This document shows, piece after piece, positions 1 through 9,863 of a stretch of DNA of 64,000 nucleotides; within the stretch, counting starts at the first letter, position 1, and every line of letters begins with the position of its first letter. The position numbers were made by a program, and so were the translations under genes. This stretch comes from Mycobacterium deserti (GTDB lineage: Bacteria; Actinomycetota; Actinomycetes; Mycobacteriales; Mycobacteriaceae), in the NCBI RefSeq assembly GCF_025345615.1, contig NZ_JAODWD010000003.1:930001-994000 (forward strand), given 5' to 3'. The notes beneath the pieces were generated by a model. The model was not told the origin of the DNA. It did not search any database and saw only the letters and a program-made list of their open reading frames with translations.

Positions 1-671
1 CCCCAGTCGCAGTGCCGACGCTCGGCTTCGGCAATGACGTCGTCGAGTCGGCTGCCGACCCGAAGCTCCGGTGCATGCTCCAAAGCGAGCATTACGGCGT
101 TGTCCCGATCCGAATGATGCTGCACCGCAACTTCTTCAGCGGCGGCAGCGGCCCGCGACGCGAGCCACGGCGCCACGACACCCGCGACCGCCAGGCAGAG
201 CGCGAGCACGACCGCCGCAGCAGGCGAGATGACCGCAATGGCGGCGACGGCAGCCAGCGACAGCACCACGGCGACGGTGATCGGCAACATCGCACGCACC
301 AGAACATCGGCCAACTCGTCCACCGAGTCGCCGATACGGGCCACGAGGTTGCCACTGGAGAGTCGCATCGCGGTGTCTGCCGGTGCGGCGGCGAGCCTGC
401 GGTACAGCAATTCTCGGGTCTGCGCAGCCGATCGCAGTGCGACATCGTGGGCCGTCAGTCGCTGACAGTAGCCCAGCACGCCGCGGGAGATGCCCAGCGC
501 GCGGACCGCGACCACGGCGATCGTGAGGTCGAGAACGGGGGGCATCTGCCAGGCGCGGGTGATCAGCCACGCCGCGATCGCGGCGAGCGCAAGCGCGCTG
601 CCCAACGCGAGCACCCCGAGCGTTGCCGCCAGCGCCAGGCGTGCCAATCGGGGACGGAGAAGCTCAAGCAT
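1..671 (-). CDS. cydC: CydC, cytochrome bd assembly ABC exporter subunit (N-terminal part, cut by left edge)
   Basis: The minus-strand frame starting with ATG at 671 stays open to the window edge, giving about 223 residues. The visible part is an ABC-exporter membrane domain: alternating hydrophobic helices with cytoplasmic Arg/Ala-rich loops (for example GISRGVLGYCQRL and LSSGNLVARIGDSVDEL, typical of CydC). The ATPase domain lies outside the window. The start overlaps the end of cydD by 8 bp, so the two are translationally coupled. In the family, CydDC exports reduced thiols or handles haem and is needed for assembly of the bd-type oxidase encoded just upstream on the same strand. Confidence 0.9.
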   Translation of the reverse strand, partial: MLELLRPRLARLALAATLGVLALGSALALAAIAAWLITRAWQMPPVLDLTIAVVAVRALGISRGVLGYCQRLTAHDVALRSAAQTRELLYRRLAAAPADTAMRLSSGNLVARIGDSVDELADVLVRAMLPITVAVVLSLAAVAAIAVISPAAAVVLALCLAVAGVVAPWLASRAAAAAEEVAVQHHSDRDNAVMLALEHAPELRVGSRLDDVIAEAERRHCDW

Positions 672-2253
672 CGGCCAGCACTCCCATGTGCAATACCCGG
701 TCGCCGATCGCGCGTACCGGTTCGCGGTGGCCGACGACGAGCACAGTCGCACCCTCTCGCGCGCGTGCGACGAGCGCGTCGAGGACCTGGGACTCCAATT
801 GTCCGTCCAGGTGTGACGTGGGTTCGTCGAGCAGGAGCACCTGCGCGGACGACCCGAACACCCGGGCGAGACCCAACCGTTGGCGTTGGCCCAGTGACAA
901 TCCGACGCCGTCGCGGCCCAGAACGGTATCTAGCCCCTTTGGCAGGTTTGCGAGCACTTCGGCGAAACCGGCTGTGCGGCAAGCTTCGGCGAGATCGGTC
1001 AGCGGGCCGAACAGCTCCAGGTTGGCACGGACAGTACCCGGAATGAGGACCGGTCGATGCGGCAGCCATGCCACCTGACGCCACCACTGCCGGAGATCGA
1101 GGTCGGTGACGTCGACGCCGCCGACACGGACGCGCTCTGCCGAATGCAGGCCGAGAATCGTGTGCAGCAGGGTGGTTTTCCCGACACCGTTGGGTCCGGT
1201 CAGCACCGTGACGCGGCCGGGTTCGAGGTCGGCGTCGAGCGCATCGAGGTGGATTGTGGCTCCGGTCGCAACGACGGACTGTCTTCCGGCGGGGGAGCAG
1301 GGCCCCGTGTCGAGCAGACGAAAAGCTGCTTCAGCGGCTGTCTTTCCGTCCGCAGCGGCGTGGAACTCGACCCCGACGCGGCGTAGGGGCCAGAACACCT
1401 CGGGGGCGAGCAACAGTGCAATCAGGCCCGCCGACAACGTCATCTCACCGAACACCAGCCGCAGCCCGATTCCGACGGCAACGAGCGCCACGCCGAGAGT
1501 GGCCAGCAGTTCGAGCACGAGCGCCGACAGGAAGGCGATTCGTAAGGTTGCCATCGCCGAACGCCGATGTGCGGCACCCAGTTCGACGATGCGATGCGCG
1601 GCGCCGTCGATCCTGCCCATTGCCCGCAGGGTGGGAATTCCGGCGGCCAGGTCGAGTAGCCGCGCCTGCAGAGTCGTCATGGCGGCCAGTGACGCGGCCG
1701 AGCGTTCGGCAGTCAGCAGTCCTATCAGCACCATGAAAATCGGGATGAGTGGCAGGGCGATCAGCACGATCACCGCTGACTGCCAGTCGTATACCGCGAT
1801 CGCCAGCACGGCGGCGGGGGTGAGGATCCCCGCCGAGAAGAGCGCTGGCAGGTAGGCGGTGAAGAACGGCCGCAGGCCGTCGAGGCCGCGGGTGATCAGC
1901 GTGGCGGCCCGGTCGCGCTCGGCCGCGAGCCGCCGCGGCGGCAACGCCGAGACAGTGCGCAGTACCTGAGCGGACAGGTCGGCGATCACTGCTGTCGCGC
2001 CGCGTTGGGACAGGCGACCCTGCAGCCACACGGCGATGGTGCGACCCATCCACAACGCCAGCAGAAGACTCAGCGGCCCGGTCCAGTGCGCCATGGTGCG
2101 CGTCGCGGGATCGGTGATCACGCCGGCGACGATGTGGGCGAGCACGACGGCCGAGCCGATCGTCGCCGCCGCGTTGACGACGGCGCAGCCCACCGAAGCG
2201 GCAAGATAGGTGCGCATCGGAGGCGATACCGTCGCGACCCGCAACAGGTTCAC
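664..2253 (-). CDS. cydD: CydD, cytochrome bd assembly ABC exporter subunit
   Basis: The protein is about 529 aa, the usual CydD length. The N-terminal half is an ABC-exporter transmembrane domain (RLSQRGATAVIADL region). The C-terminal half is an ATPase with Walker A GPNGVGKTT near residue 353, signature LSLGQ near 452, Walker B LLLDEPT near 473-478 and H-loop His near 509. I chose GTG at 2253 because it overlaps the cydB stop as GTGA; an ATG at 2217 is the alternative. The open frame continues upstream to 2907, but that part is antisense-frame sequence inside cydB. It pairs with CydC in one operon cydA-cydB-cydD-cydC. Confidence 0.93.
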   Translation of the reverse strand: MNLLRVATVSPPMRTYLAASVGCAVVNAAATIGSAVVLAHIVAGVITDPATRTMAHWTGPLSLLLALWMGRTIAVWLQGRLSQRGATAVIADLSAQVLRTVSALPPRRLAAERDRAATLITRGLDGLRPFFTAYLPALFSAGILTPAAVLAIAVYDWQSAVIVLIALPLIPIFMVLIGLLTAERSAASLAAMTTLQARLLDLAAGIPTLRAMGRIDGAAHRIVELGAAHRRSAMATLRIAFLSALVLELLATLGVALVAVGIGLRLVFGEMTLSAGLIALLLAPEVFWPLRRVGVEFHAAADGKTAAEAAFRLLDTGPCSPAGRQSVVATGATIHLDALDADLEPGRVTVLTGPNGVGKTTLLHTILGLHSAERVRVGGVDVTDLDLRQWWRQVAWLPHRPVLIPGTVRANLELFGPLTDLAEACRTAGFAEVLANLPKGLDTVLGRDGVGLSLGQRQRLGLARVFGSSAQVLLLDEPTSHLDGQLESQVLDALVARAREGATVLVVGHREPVRAIGDRVLHMGVLADA

Positions 2254-3290
2254 GTCGACCGCCTCGCCAAACCGATGGGCGGCGGGATGTGCTCGGCCGA
2301 GATACGTTGCCGGAACACCCAATACGTCCAACCCTGATACATCAACACCAGGGGCGCGAAGATCGCGGCCGCCCACGTCATGATCTTCAGCGTGTAAGCA
2401 GTCGACGACGCGTTGTCGACGGTCAGGCTCCAGTCCGGATTCAGCGTCGACGGCACCAGGTTCGGATACAGGGCGCCAAACAACATGATGACCATTCCGG
2501 CGACGACAACCGCCGTGTAGCCGAACGCCCATCCCTCGCCCGCTCCGGTCCAGACCTTGGTCATCGCGCCCAGCAGGGCGACGATCATGACGGCCAGCAC
2601 GAGCCATGTCCAGCTCTTGCCGTGTGCAAGCTGCGTCCACGCGCCGAAAGCCGCGACCACCACCGTCACCGGCAAGGCGAGCAGACCTCCGTAGCCCAAC
2701 GCGTTGTCGCGCACCACGCCGTCGGTTTTCAGCGCCACGAAGACGGCGCCGTGCAGAAGGAACAGCCCACTCGTGGCGGCGCCGCCGAGAAGCGTGTAGA
2801 CGTTGACGACGTCTCCGATCGACAGGTGGACGTGCTTGTCGCCATCCACGGGCAATCCCTGCACCAGGGCGGCGAAAATGACACCCCACAGCACTGCGGG
2901 AAGCCATGAGCCCACGGCGATCCCGACGTCAGCCCAGCGCCGCCAGCCGTCGTCGTCGATCTTGCCGCGCCATTCGATGGCGACCACGCGCAGAATCATT
3001 CCGAACAGAATCAGCAGCAGGGGTAGATACAACGTGGAGAACGTCGTGGCGTACCAGTCCGGGAAGGCCGCGAACATGGCACCGGCTGCGGTGATGAGCC
3101 AGACCTCGTTACCGTCCCACACCGGACCGATGGTGTTGAGCGCCGCGCGGCGGTGTCGTTCGCTGTCGTCGCCGCCGCTGCGCCCGAAGAACGCCATCAG
3201 CATGCCGACACCGAAGTCGAAACCCTCGAGGACGAAAAAGCCGCAGAACAGCGCGGCCATGACCGCGAACCAGATGTCCGGCAATCCCAT
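2250..3290 (-). CDS. cydB: Cytochrome bd oxidase subunit II
   Basis: This 346-aa polytopic membrane protein matches CydB: it opens with LPDIWFAVMAALFCGFFVLEGFDFG and continues with WDGNEVWLITAAGAMFAAFPDWYA, both hallmark stretches of subunit II. It forms the quinol oxidase with CydA in the cytoplasmic membrane and supports respiration at low oxygen. A strong ribosome site (AGGAGGAGG) precedes the ATG, and the gap to cydA is 16 bp. Its TGA overlaps the GTG start of cydD. Confidence 0.96.
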   Translation of the reverse strand: MGLPDIWFAVMAALFCGFFVLEGFDFGVGMLMAFFGRSGGDDSERHRRAALNTIGPVWDGNEVWLITAAGAMFAAFPDWYATTFSTLYLPLLLILFGMILRVVAIEWRGKIDDDGWRRWADVGIAVGSWLPAVLWGVIFAALVQGLPVDGDKHVHLSIGDVVNVYTLLGGAATSGLFLLHGAVFVALKTDGVVRDNALGYGGLLALPVTVVVAAFGAWTQLAHGKSWTWLVLAVMIVALLGAMTKVWTGAGEGWAFGYTAVVVAGMVIMLFGALYPNLVPSTLNPDWSLTVDNASSTAYTLKIMTWAAAIFAPLVLMYQGWTYWVFRQRISAEHIPPPIGLARRST

Positions 3291-3306
3291 GGTTTGCGCC
3301 TCCTCC

Positions 3307-4761
3307 TCAGTACGCGAACGACAACGGCGCCACTTCGTCCCTGCCGGGCGGCGCGGGTGGGGCCGGTTCGCTGTCGTGCTCGAGCGGACCTTGGACGACG
3401 TAGCGGCGGATCAACCAGAACCAAATGACCGCCAGCACTGCGTAAACCGCGGTGAAGGTCACCAGTGACGCGATGACCATGCCAACCGAGTGCCCCGACA
3501 CCCCCTCGGCGACGGTCAGGTGGATCATCGGATCGCCCGTGGGGTTGGGCACCACAACCCAGGGTTGACGGCCCATCTCGGTGAACACCCACCCGGCGCT
3601 GTTGGCCAGGAACGGTGTCGGCAGCGTCACCAACGCGGCAGTGGACAACCAGCGCGCCCGTGGAATTCGGCCGCGGCGCATGAGCCACAGTGCCGCCATC
3701 GCGAAAAGCACTGGGACGGCTAGTAATCCGATCATCGCGCGAAACGACCAGTAGGTCACAAACAAATTCGGCCGGTAGTCACCGGGCCCGAACTTCTCTT
3801 GATACTGCTCTTGGAGGTCTTTCACGCCCTCCAGGCGCACGCCGCTGAACTGACCCTGCGCCAGGAACGGCAGCACGTAGGGCACCTCGACAACGTGCGT
3901 GACGCTGTCGCAGTTGTTGTGCGTGCCAACCGTCAGCACCGAGAAGTCGGGGTCGGTCTGGGTGTGGCACAGCGACTCCGCCGATGCCATCTTCATGGGC
4001 TGCTGTTCGAACATCAGCTTGCCCTGGACATCGCCGGTGAACACCAGGCCGACAGTGGACACCAGTGCCACCAGACAACCCATCACGGTCGCAGGCCGAT
4101 ACATCGTGCGTGCCTCGGGCTGGCCCTGACGGTGGGCGCGCATCATCCACCACCCACCCACGCCCGCCACGAACGTGCCCGCGGTCAGCAACGCGCCGAA
4201 GACCGCATGCGAGAACGCGGCGATCGCGGTGTTGTTGGTGAACAACGCCATGATGCTGGTCAACTCGGCACGACCGGTATCCGGGTTGAAGCGCGCGCCG
4301 ACCGGGTGCTGCATCCAGGAGTTCGCGGCAATGATGAAGAACGCCGACGCGTTGACCGCGATAGCCACGACCCAGATGCAGGCCAGGTGGACGAGTCTGG
4401 GCAGCCTGGACCAGCCGAAGATCCACAGACCCAAGAACGTCGACTCGAAGAAGAACGCGGCCAGCCCCTCCATCGCCAGGGGCGCGCCGAACACGTCGCC
4501 GACGAAGCGCGAGTACTCGCTCCAGTTCATGCCGAACTGGAACTCCTGGACGATGCCCGTCGCCACCCCAAGCGCGAAGTTGATCAGGAACAACTTGCCG
4601 AAGAACCGGGTCAGCCGGTACCAGGCGCTGTTGTCGGTGATGAGCCATGCGGTCTGCATGGCCGCGATGAGGGGCGCAAGCCCGATGGTCAGCGGAACGA
4701 AAATGAAGTGGTAGACGGTGGTGATTCCGAACTGCCACCGCGAGACATCGAGCGCGTCCAT
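3307..4761 (-). CDS. cydA: Cytochrome bd oxidase subunit I
   Basis: The 484-aa protein has the CydA N-terminus (DVSRWQFGITTVYHFIFVPL, with the His that ligates haem b595 in the family), the conserved GRQPW motif near residue 390 and a short quinol-binding Q-loop before it. It is the haem-carrying catalytic subunit that oxidises menaquinol and reduces O2 to water without pumping protons. It is first in the cydABDC operon. A GAGGG ribosome site precedes the ATG, and a possible CRP-like site lies about 57 bp upstream. Confidence 0.97.
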   Translation of the reverse strand: MDALDVSRWQFGITTVYHFIFVPLTIGLAPLIAAMQTAWLITDNSAWYRLTRFFGKLFLINFALGVATGIVQEFQFGMNWSEYSRFVGDVFGAPLAMEGLAAFFFESTFLGLWIFGWSRLPRLVHLACIWVVAIAVNASAFFIIAANSWMQHPVGARFNPDTGRAELTSIMALFTNNTAIAAFSHAVFGALLTAGTFVAGVGGWWMMRAHRQGQPEARTMYRPATVMGCLVALVSTVGLVFTGDVQGKLMFEQQPMKMASAESLCHTQTDPDFSVLTVGTHNNCDSVTHVVEVPYVLPFLAQGQFSGVRLEGVKDLQEQYQEKFGPGDYRPNLFVTYWSFRAMIGLLAVPVLFAMAALWLMRRGRIPRARWLSTAALVTLPTPFLANSAGWVFTEMGRQPWVVVPNPTGDPMIHLTVAEGVSGHSVGMVIASLVTFTAVYAVLAVIWFWLIRRYVVQGPLEHDSEPAPPAPPGRDEVAPLSFAY

Positions 4762-4817
4762 CTCACCCTCTTTCGTGGCTGTGACTCCAGCCTACGACAG
4801 GGCGTAGTAGACGTCAG

Positions 4818-4833
4818 TGTGGGTTAGCTCACC
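4818..4833. promoter_or_regulatory. Possible CRP-like operator upstream of cydA
   Basis: The 16-mer has the form TGTGG-N6-TCACC, two mismatches from the symmetrical TGTGA-N6-TCACA core of CRP-family sites. It lies 57 bp before the cydA start and overlaps the 3' end of the HdeD-like gene. cydAB of mycobacteria is known to be under Crp control, which makes the position plausible; the motif call is mine by eye. Confidence 0.35.
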
Positions 4834-5429
4834 GGCGCTTCTGTGGTCGGTGCTGCCGGGGCGGGGGCCGTCGCGCCGACGTTTCTGGAGGCCTTGCGGA
4901 TGCCGAATGCCGACACGACTTCGAATACGCCCAGCACGATCAGCCAGATACCGACGACGACGGTCAAGGTCGCGATCGACTCGAACGGAGCTGCCAGCAT
5001 GACGACCCCGGCGATCAGGCTGATGACGCCGATGAAAATCTCCCAGCCGCGCCCGGGCAATGTCGTGTCGCTGATTGCGGAAACCGCTGTCGCGACGCCG
5101 CGGAAGATAAAGCCGACGCCGACCCAGATAGCAAGCAGAAGGATCGACTCCTGCAAACTGCGAAAGCACAGCACGGCCAGAATCAACGCGGCGGCACCGC
5201 TGATGAACAGCAGCACCCGTCCGCCGGCCGATACGTGCACACTGAACGCGAGGATCACCTGGGAAATGCCGGTGACCAACAAGTAGGCGCCGAAGAGTAT
5301 TGCCGCGATCACGATGGTGATGGCGGGCCACGTCAACACCGCGACCCCGAGGATGACGGCCAGAATTCCCGAAACGAGCGTGGACTTCCAAAGGTGCTGC
5401 AGCAGGCTTGGTGGCGCGGGGCTTTCCAT
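4824..5429 (-). CDS. HdeD-like (DUF308) membrane protein
   Basis: The 201-aa product is almost entirely six hydrophobic helices separated by short loops, with repeated ITGISQVILAF / IVLGVFEVVSAFG segments that are typical of the HdeD/DUF308 family (duplicated three-helix units). A Pro/Ala/Thr-rich cytoplasmic tail follows. Its place next to cydA corresponds to Rv1624c of M. tuberculosis. HdeD-like proteins are linked to acid stress in enterobacteria; the role in mycobacteria is unknown. Confidence 0.85.
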   Translation of the reverse strand: MESPAPPSLLQHLWKSTLVSGILAVILGVAVLTWPAITIVIAAILFGAYLLVTGISQVILAFSVHVSAGGRVLLFISGAAALILAVLCFRSLQESILLLAIWVGVGFIFRGVATAVSAISDTTLPGRGWEIFIGVISLIAGVVMLAAPFESIATLTVVVGIWLIVLGVFEVVSAFGIRKASRNVGATAPAPAAPTTEAPVS

Positions 5430-5652
5430 GCGCGAAGTGTGGCATAAAGGTAAGTGGCAGACCGCCGATCTGCGTTATCGACGCGTCTTCGATAAGGCTC
5501 GCGCAAAGGCGTGGAAGTCGTCGCCGCAAATTGTGTCGCGCGCCGATCAGCGCCGGATTTCGTGTAACAGTTGGTCTGTTCGCTACGATGAGTATTCGTA
5601 CGCCCTGGCTGAGCACAGCACAACGGCCTCTACGGGCAAACAAGGAGTGGAG

Positions 5653-6009
5653 ATGACCAGGACCGCCGTCCGCCGCACGGGCAGAGCGACGATCGCCGCG
5701 TTGATGATTGCGGCCGGTGCCGCTGTGGCCTCGCTGACCGCCGCGCCCGCGTCGGCGCAGCCGTCGCCGGAGGAGAAGAACCAGATCTTCATGGACTTCC
5801 TGGACAAGAAGAATGTGCCGTACAAGAACCGGACCGAGGCGATCCGGATGGCCAAGGAGTTCTGTCTCGACGCCAAGCGCCAGGGCAATCCGGACTGGCT
5901 GGCCGGTTACAACCTGCAGTACAAGGGCGGCTGGTCGCAGACCGAGGCCGAAACTTTCGTCGAGGGCGCGGTATACGTCTATTGCCCGAAGGTCTGGGGA
6001 GTGGAGTAG
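5653..6009 (+). CDS. DUF732 family secreted protein
   Basis: The 118-aa product has a Sec signal peptide (Arg-rich start, Ala/Val-rich core, ASA-Q cleavage near residue 36) followed by a small helical DUF732 domain containing two Cys (in AKEFCLDAKR and YVYCPKVWG) that probably form a disulfide. ATG at 5653 is chosen because AAGGAG lies 6-11 nt upstream and the signal peptide then starts correctly. The upstream in-frame extension to 5314 is non-coding in character. DUF732 proteins are abundant, exported and of unknown function in mycobacteria. Confidence 0.85.
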   Translation: MTRTAVRRTGRATIAALMIAAGAAVASLTAAPASAQPSPEEKNQIFMDFLDKKNVPYKNRTEAIRMAKEFCLDAKRQGNPDWLAGYNLQYKGGWSQTEAETFVEGAVYVYCPKVWGVE

Positions 6010-6103
6010 CGATCCAATAGTCCTGCCGCCGCGGTAGGTCTCTACTACTGTTCCGTTACCGGCGCTTCGCGCCGATTCCACGAAGCAGAAAGTAGAGGCA
6101 ACC

Positions 6104-7024
6104 GTGCTGGGTGAGTGTCAAGTCCGACGAGGGAAATATTGGCGCATCGTCGCGGTGTTTGCTGCGGCCGGCGCCCTTGCCTTCTCAGGGTGCGCGAGCG
6201 GTAGCGACTCCGGCGATTCGGACACCCCGTCAACACCGGCGGGCTCCTCTGAGAAGGTCGAGGAGATCGCCAATTCCGTTCCTGAGGCCATCAAGTCGTC
6301 GGGCAAGTTGATCGTCGGCGTCAACATTCCTTACAAACCCAACGAATTCAAGGATCCCAGCGGCAAGATCGTCGGCTTCGATGTCGACCTGATGAACGCC
6401 ATCGCCGCCACCCTCGGCCTGACCCCCGAGTATCGCGAGTCCGACTTCGCCAGGATCATTCCCTCGATCCAGGGCGGCACCTATAACGTCGGCATGTCGT
6501 CGTTCACCGACACCAAGGAGCGCGAGCAGTCGGTCGATTTCGTGACCTACTTCAGCGCGGGCACCCTCTGGGCCCAGCGACCGGGCGCACCGATCGACCC
6601 AAACAACGCCTGCGGCAAGAAGGTCGCGGTGCAGGCCACCACCTACCAGGACACCGACGAACTGCCCGCCAAACGCAAAGCGTGCACCGACGCAGGCAAG
6701 CCGCCCATCGAGATCGTCTCGTTCGACGGTCAGGATGCGGCCACCAATGCGGTCGTCCTCGGTCAGGTGGACGCGATGTCAGCCGACTCGCCGGTGACCG
6801 CGTACGCAATCAAGGAAACCAACGGCAAGCTCGAAGCCGCCGGGGAGATCTTTGATTCGGCGCCCTACGGGTGGCCGGTGCAGAAGGGCTCACCGCTGGC
6901 GCAGTCGCTGCAGAAGGCGCTCGAGCATCTCATCGAAAACGGCAAATACGAAGAGATCGCCAAGAACTGGGGCGTCGAATCAGGAATGATCGATAAGCCG
7001 GTGATCAACGGCGCAGTCAACTAG
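6104..7024 (+). CDS. Polar amino-acid ABC transporter, substrate-binding lipoprotein
   Basis: The 306-aa protein starts with GTG and has a lipoprotein signal ending in AFSGC (lipidated Cys30), a Ser/Gly/Asp linker, and a family 3 solute-binding domain: GKLIVGVNIPYKP, KIVGFDVDLMNAIA, and a C-terminal LEHLIENGKYEEIAKNWGV. It captures an amino acid outside the membrane and delivers it to the permease encoded 9 bp downstream. The specific amino acid cannot be told from sequence. Confidence 0.92.
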   Translation: MLGECQVRRGKYWRIVAVFAAAGALAFSGCASGSDSGDSDTPSTPAGSSEKVEEIANSVPEAIKSSGKLIVGVNIPYKPNEFKDPSGKIVGFDVDLMNAIAATLGLTPEYRESDFARIIPSIQGGTYNVGMSSFTDTKEREQSVDFVTYFSAGTLWAQRPGAPIDPNNACGKKVAVQATTYQDTDELPAKRKACTDAGKPPIEIVSFDGQDAATNAVVLGQVDAMSADSPVTAYAIKETNGKLEAAGEIFDSAPYGWPVQKGSPLAQSLQKALEHLIENGKYEEIAKNWGVESGMIDKPVINGAVN

Positions 7025-7033
7025 GGCGCCGAC

Positions 7034-7972
7034 ATGACTGATGTCGACACGTCGTCACCCCCCACTCCAGCCGCCATCGATGCCGTCCCGCTGCGACATC
7101 CATGGCGGTGGGTGGCGGCGGTCGTCATCATCGCCCTTCTCGGACTGTTCCTCTGGGGAGCGGCCACCAACCCGGCCTATCGCTGGTCGGTCTTCACTGA
7201 ATACCTGTTCAACGAACGGGTGTTGACCGTCGGCTTGCTCAACACCCTTCAGCTGACCATCTATTCGATGGCGCTGGGCATCGTGCTCGGCGTCCTGCTC
7301 GCCGTGATGCGGCTGTCACCGAACCCCATCTTCAAAGCGGTGTCGTGGGTGTACCTGTGGATCTTCCGCGGCACCCCGATCTACGTCCAGTTGGTGTTCT
7401 GGGGCCTGATACCGACGATCTACCAGAACATCCGGCTCGGAGTGCCGTTCGGCCCCGCGTTTTTCGAGCTCAACCTGCAGGCGCTGTCCATCCCGTTCCT
7501 GCTGGCAATCCTCGGTCTGGCACTCAACGAGGCCGCCTACATGGCCGAGATCATCCGTGCCGGAATAAGTTCAGTACCGGAGGGGCAGTTCGAAGCGTCG
7601 ACGGCACTGGGCATGTCGTGGGGAATGACCATGCGAAGGACGATCCTGCCGCAGGCGATGCGGGTGATCATCCCGCCGACCGGCAACCAGGTCATCAGCA
7701 TGCTCAAGACGACGTCGCTGGTCACCGCCGTGCCGTTCACCTTGGACCTGTACGGCATCACCTCCCGCGAGATCGCCGCCAGGACCTTCGAGCCAGTCCC
7801 GCTGCTTCTCGTGGCGGCGTTCTGGTATCTCGTGGCCACGAGCATCCTGATGGTCGGCCAGTTCTACCTCGAGAAGTACTTCGCCCGCGGCGCGTCGCGG
7901 AAGCTGACCACCAAGCAGCTCGAGGCGTTGGCCAAGGCGCAACTCAGTGAGAGAGGCGGTGCCGCCACATGA
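7034..7972 (+). CDS. Polar amino-acid ABC transporter permease
   Basis: The 312-aa protein has one N-terminal helix, then a HisM/GlnP-type permease domain beginning [18 protein letters not shown]. The EAA loop [21 protein letters not shown] that docks the ATPase is near residues 165-185. The C-terminal cytoplasmic extension (after residue 285) is longer than usual. Its TGA overlaps the ATG of the ATPase gene (ATGA). Confidence 0.93.
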   Translation: MTDVDTSSPPTPAAIDAVPLRHPWRWVAAVVIIALLGLFLWGAATNPAYRWSVFTEYLFNERVLTVGLLNTLQLTIYSMALGIVLGVLLAVMRLSPNPIFKAVSWVYLWIFRGTPIYVQLVFWGLIPTIYQNIRLGVPFGPAFFELNLQALSIPFLLAILGLALNEAAYMAEIIRAGISSVPEGQFEASTALGMSWGMTMRRTILPQAMRVIIPPTGNQVISMLKTTSLVTAVPFTLDLYGITSREIAARTFEPVPLLLVAAFWYLVATSILMVGQFYLEKYFARGASRKLTTKQLEALAKAQLSERGGAAT

Positions 7973-8730
7973 CGCCGATGGTGAAGGCCGAACAGGTGTG
8001 TAAGAGCTTCGGAGCCTTGCGCGTCCTCAAGGGCATCACGCTCGAGATCGGCCGCGGCGAGGTGCTGTGCATGGTCGGCCCGTCGGGCTCGGGCAAGTCG
8101 ACGTTTCTGCGCTGTATCAATCATCTGGAACAGGTCAACGCGGGCCGGCTGTATGTGGACGGCGAGCTCATCGGTTACCGGGAACGAGGGGGCAAGCTGC
8201 ACGAGATGTCGCCGCGCGACGCCGCCAAACAGCGCCGCGACATCGGCATGGTATTTCAGCACTTCAACCTCTTCCCCCATCGCACCGCGCTGGAGAACGT
8301 CATCGAGGCGCCGATTCACGTCGCGGGGACCAAGAAGGATGCCGCGATCGCACGTGGCAAGGATCTGCTCGAACAGGTCGGCCTCACCGAGAAAGCCGGC
8401 GCGTATCCCGCCCAGCTCTCCGGCGGCCAGCAGCAGCGGGTGGCGATCGCGCGGGCATTGGCGATGAACCCCAAACTGATGCTGTTCGACGAGCCCACCT
8501 CGGCACTGGACCCCGAATTGGTGGGTGAGGTGCTCGAAGTCATGAAAAAGCTTGCCACGGAGGGTATGACGATGGTGGTCGTCACCCACGAGATGGGGTT
8601 CGCCAGAGAGGTGGCCAACCATCTGGTGTTCATGGACGATGGTGTCGTCGTGGAGAGCGGCAACCCGCGTGACGTGCTGAGCAACCCGCAGCACGAACGC
8701 ACGAAGGCCTTTCTGTCCAAGGTGCTGTAA
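7969..8730 (+). CDS. Polar amino-acid ABC transporter ATP-binding protein (GlnQ type)
   Basis: The 253-aa ATPase has Walker [10 protein letters not shown] at residues 37-45, Q-loop [11 protein letters not shown], signature LSGGQQQR, Walker [15 protein letters not shown] and the H-loop VVTHEM. All match the PAAT/GlnQ subgroup. It powers the uptake system formed with the two genes upstream, and the three-gene set is a complete importer. Confidence 0.95.
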   Translation: MTPMVKAEQVCKSFGALRVLKGITLEIGRGEVLCMVGPSGSGKSTFLRCINHLEQVNAGRLYVDGELIGYRERGGKLHEMSPRDAAKQRRDIGMVFQHFNLFPHRTALENVIEAPIHVAGTKKDAAIARGKDLLEQVGLTEKAGAYPAQLSGGQQQRVAIARALAMNPKLMLFDEPTSALDPELVGEVLEVMKKLATEGMTMVVVTHEMGFAREVANHLVFMDDGVVVESGNPRDVLSNPQHERTKAFLSKVL

Positions 8731-8735
8731 CGCTG

Positions 8736-9863
8736 ATGCCGGACACTGGACCGGATCCGGCGGCGCCGCTGTGGCGGGCCGCGCAGGTGTTCCGGCTGCT
8801 GAGTTGCATTTACGCGGCGGGCTTTTCGATAGCGGTCAACCCCGACCTGCAACAGCCCGGCGCCGCGTGGTTACTGTTCGCCGCGCTGATCGCATGGAGC
8901 GCGGTCTGCGCCGTCGCCTACCTTCAGGGGTTCGGCAGAAGGCGGTCATGGGTGCTGGCCGAGCTCATTGTGGTGGTCGCGTTGATCCTGTCCACCGAGT
9001 TGGTCGCGTCCGAGCAGTGGACGCTGGACAACCAGTCGCTGCCGACCACCCTGTGGGCCACCAACGCGACGATCTCGGCCGCAATCGTGTCCGGCCCGAT
9101 CGCCGGCATGCTGACCGGGGTGGTGGTGATGATCGCGAGCACGGTGGTGAAGGGGTTCATCAACTACGACCTCGGTCGCAACGCGACGATCGTCATCGAA
9201 CTCGCAGTCGGGCTCGCGGTGGGGATGGCAGCGCAGACCGCACGCCGGGCGCACGCCGAACTGGAGAGGGCCACCCGGCTTGCGGCATCGCAGCAGGAGC
9301 GGGAACGGTTGTCTCGTGAGGTGCACGACGGCGCGATCCAGGTGCTCGCGCTGGTAGCTCGCCGTGGCCGCGAAATCGGCGGGGAGACAGCAGAACTCGC
9401 CGAACTCGCCGGCCAGCAGGAGCGAGCGCTGCGGCGGCTGATCAGCTCGGCTGATGTGGAGCCGCGAGTCGGAGCCATGTCCGATGTCGGTGCGCTGCTG
9501 CGGCGACAGGCTTCAGACCGGGTGGCGGTGAGTCTGCCCGCCGAACCGGTGCTACTCGACGAGGCAACGGCCACCGAACTCGTCGCGGCGGCGACCAACG
9601 CGCTCGACAACGTCACGGCGCATGCCGGACCTGACGCGCGCGCCTACGTGCTGCTAGAGGACCTGGGCGATTCGGTGACCGTCAGTATCCGCGACGACGG
9701 TGTCGGGATCGCCAACGGTCGGCTCGACGAAGCGGTCGGTGAAGGCCGCGTCGGTATTGCGAAGTCCATTGTCGGAAGGATGACTTGGCTCGGTGGCAGC
9801 GCGACGCTGACCACCGCACCGGGAAGCGGGACGGAATGGGAGTTGACGGTTCCCCGACGGTGA
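8736..9863 (+). CDS. Sensor histidine kinase (MacS-like, HisKA_3 type)
   Basis: The 375-aa kinase has about five N-terminal membrane helices (residues 20-165), a short coiled coil ([22 protein letters not shown]), a HisKA_3 box with the phospho-acceptor His197 in [11 protein letters not shown], and a C-terminal HATPase domain ([12 protein letters not shown]-box, [13 protein letters not shown]1 box). It starts 5 nt after the ABC ATPase gene and overlaps its response regulator, so the transporter and sensor may be co-transcribed. The membrane sensor has no recognisable extracytoplasmic ligand domain. Confidence 0.88.
   Translation: MPDTGPDPAAPLWRAAQVFRLLSCIYAAGFSIAVNPDLQQPGAAWLLFAALIAWSAVCAVAYLQGFGRRRSWVLAELIVVVALILSTELVASEQWTLDNQSLPTTLWATNATISAAIVSGPIAGMLTGVVVMIASTVVKGFINYDLGRNATIVIELAVGLAVGMAAQTARRAHAELERATRLAASQQERERLSREVHDGAIQVLALVARRGREIGGETAELAELAGQQERALRRLISSADVEPRVGAMSDVGALLRRQASDRVAVSLPAEPVLLDEATATELVAAATNALDNVTAHAGPDARAYVLLEDLGDSVTVSIRDDGVGIANGRLDEAVGEGRVGIAKSIVGRMTWLGGSATLTTAPGSGTEWELTVPRR

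Noticed and set aside
2254..2907. N-terminal extension of the cydD frame (to 747 aa)
   Set aside because: It is Arg-rich, antisense-frame translation of cydB and has no membrane or ABC character; CydD is complete from GTG 2253.
4631..4639. TTGTCGGTG inside cydA (and again at 45319-45327 inside the aldolase gene)
   Set aside because: No TAnnnT follows at 8 bp and both are inside genes, so these are not PafBC promoters.
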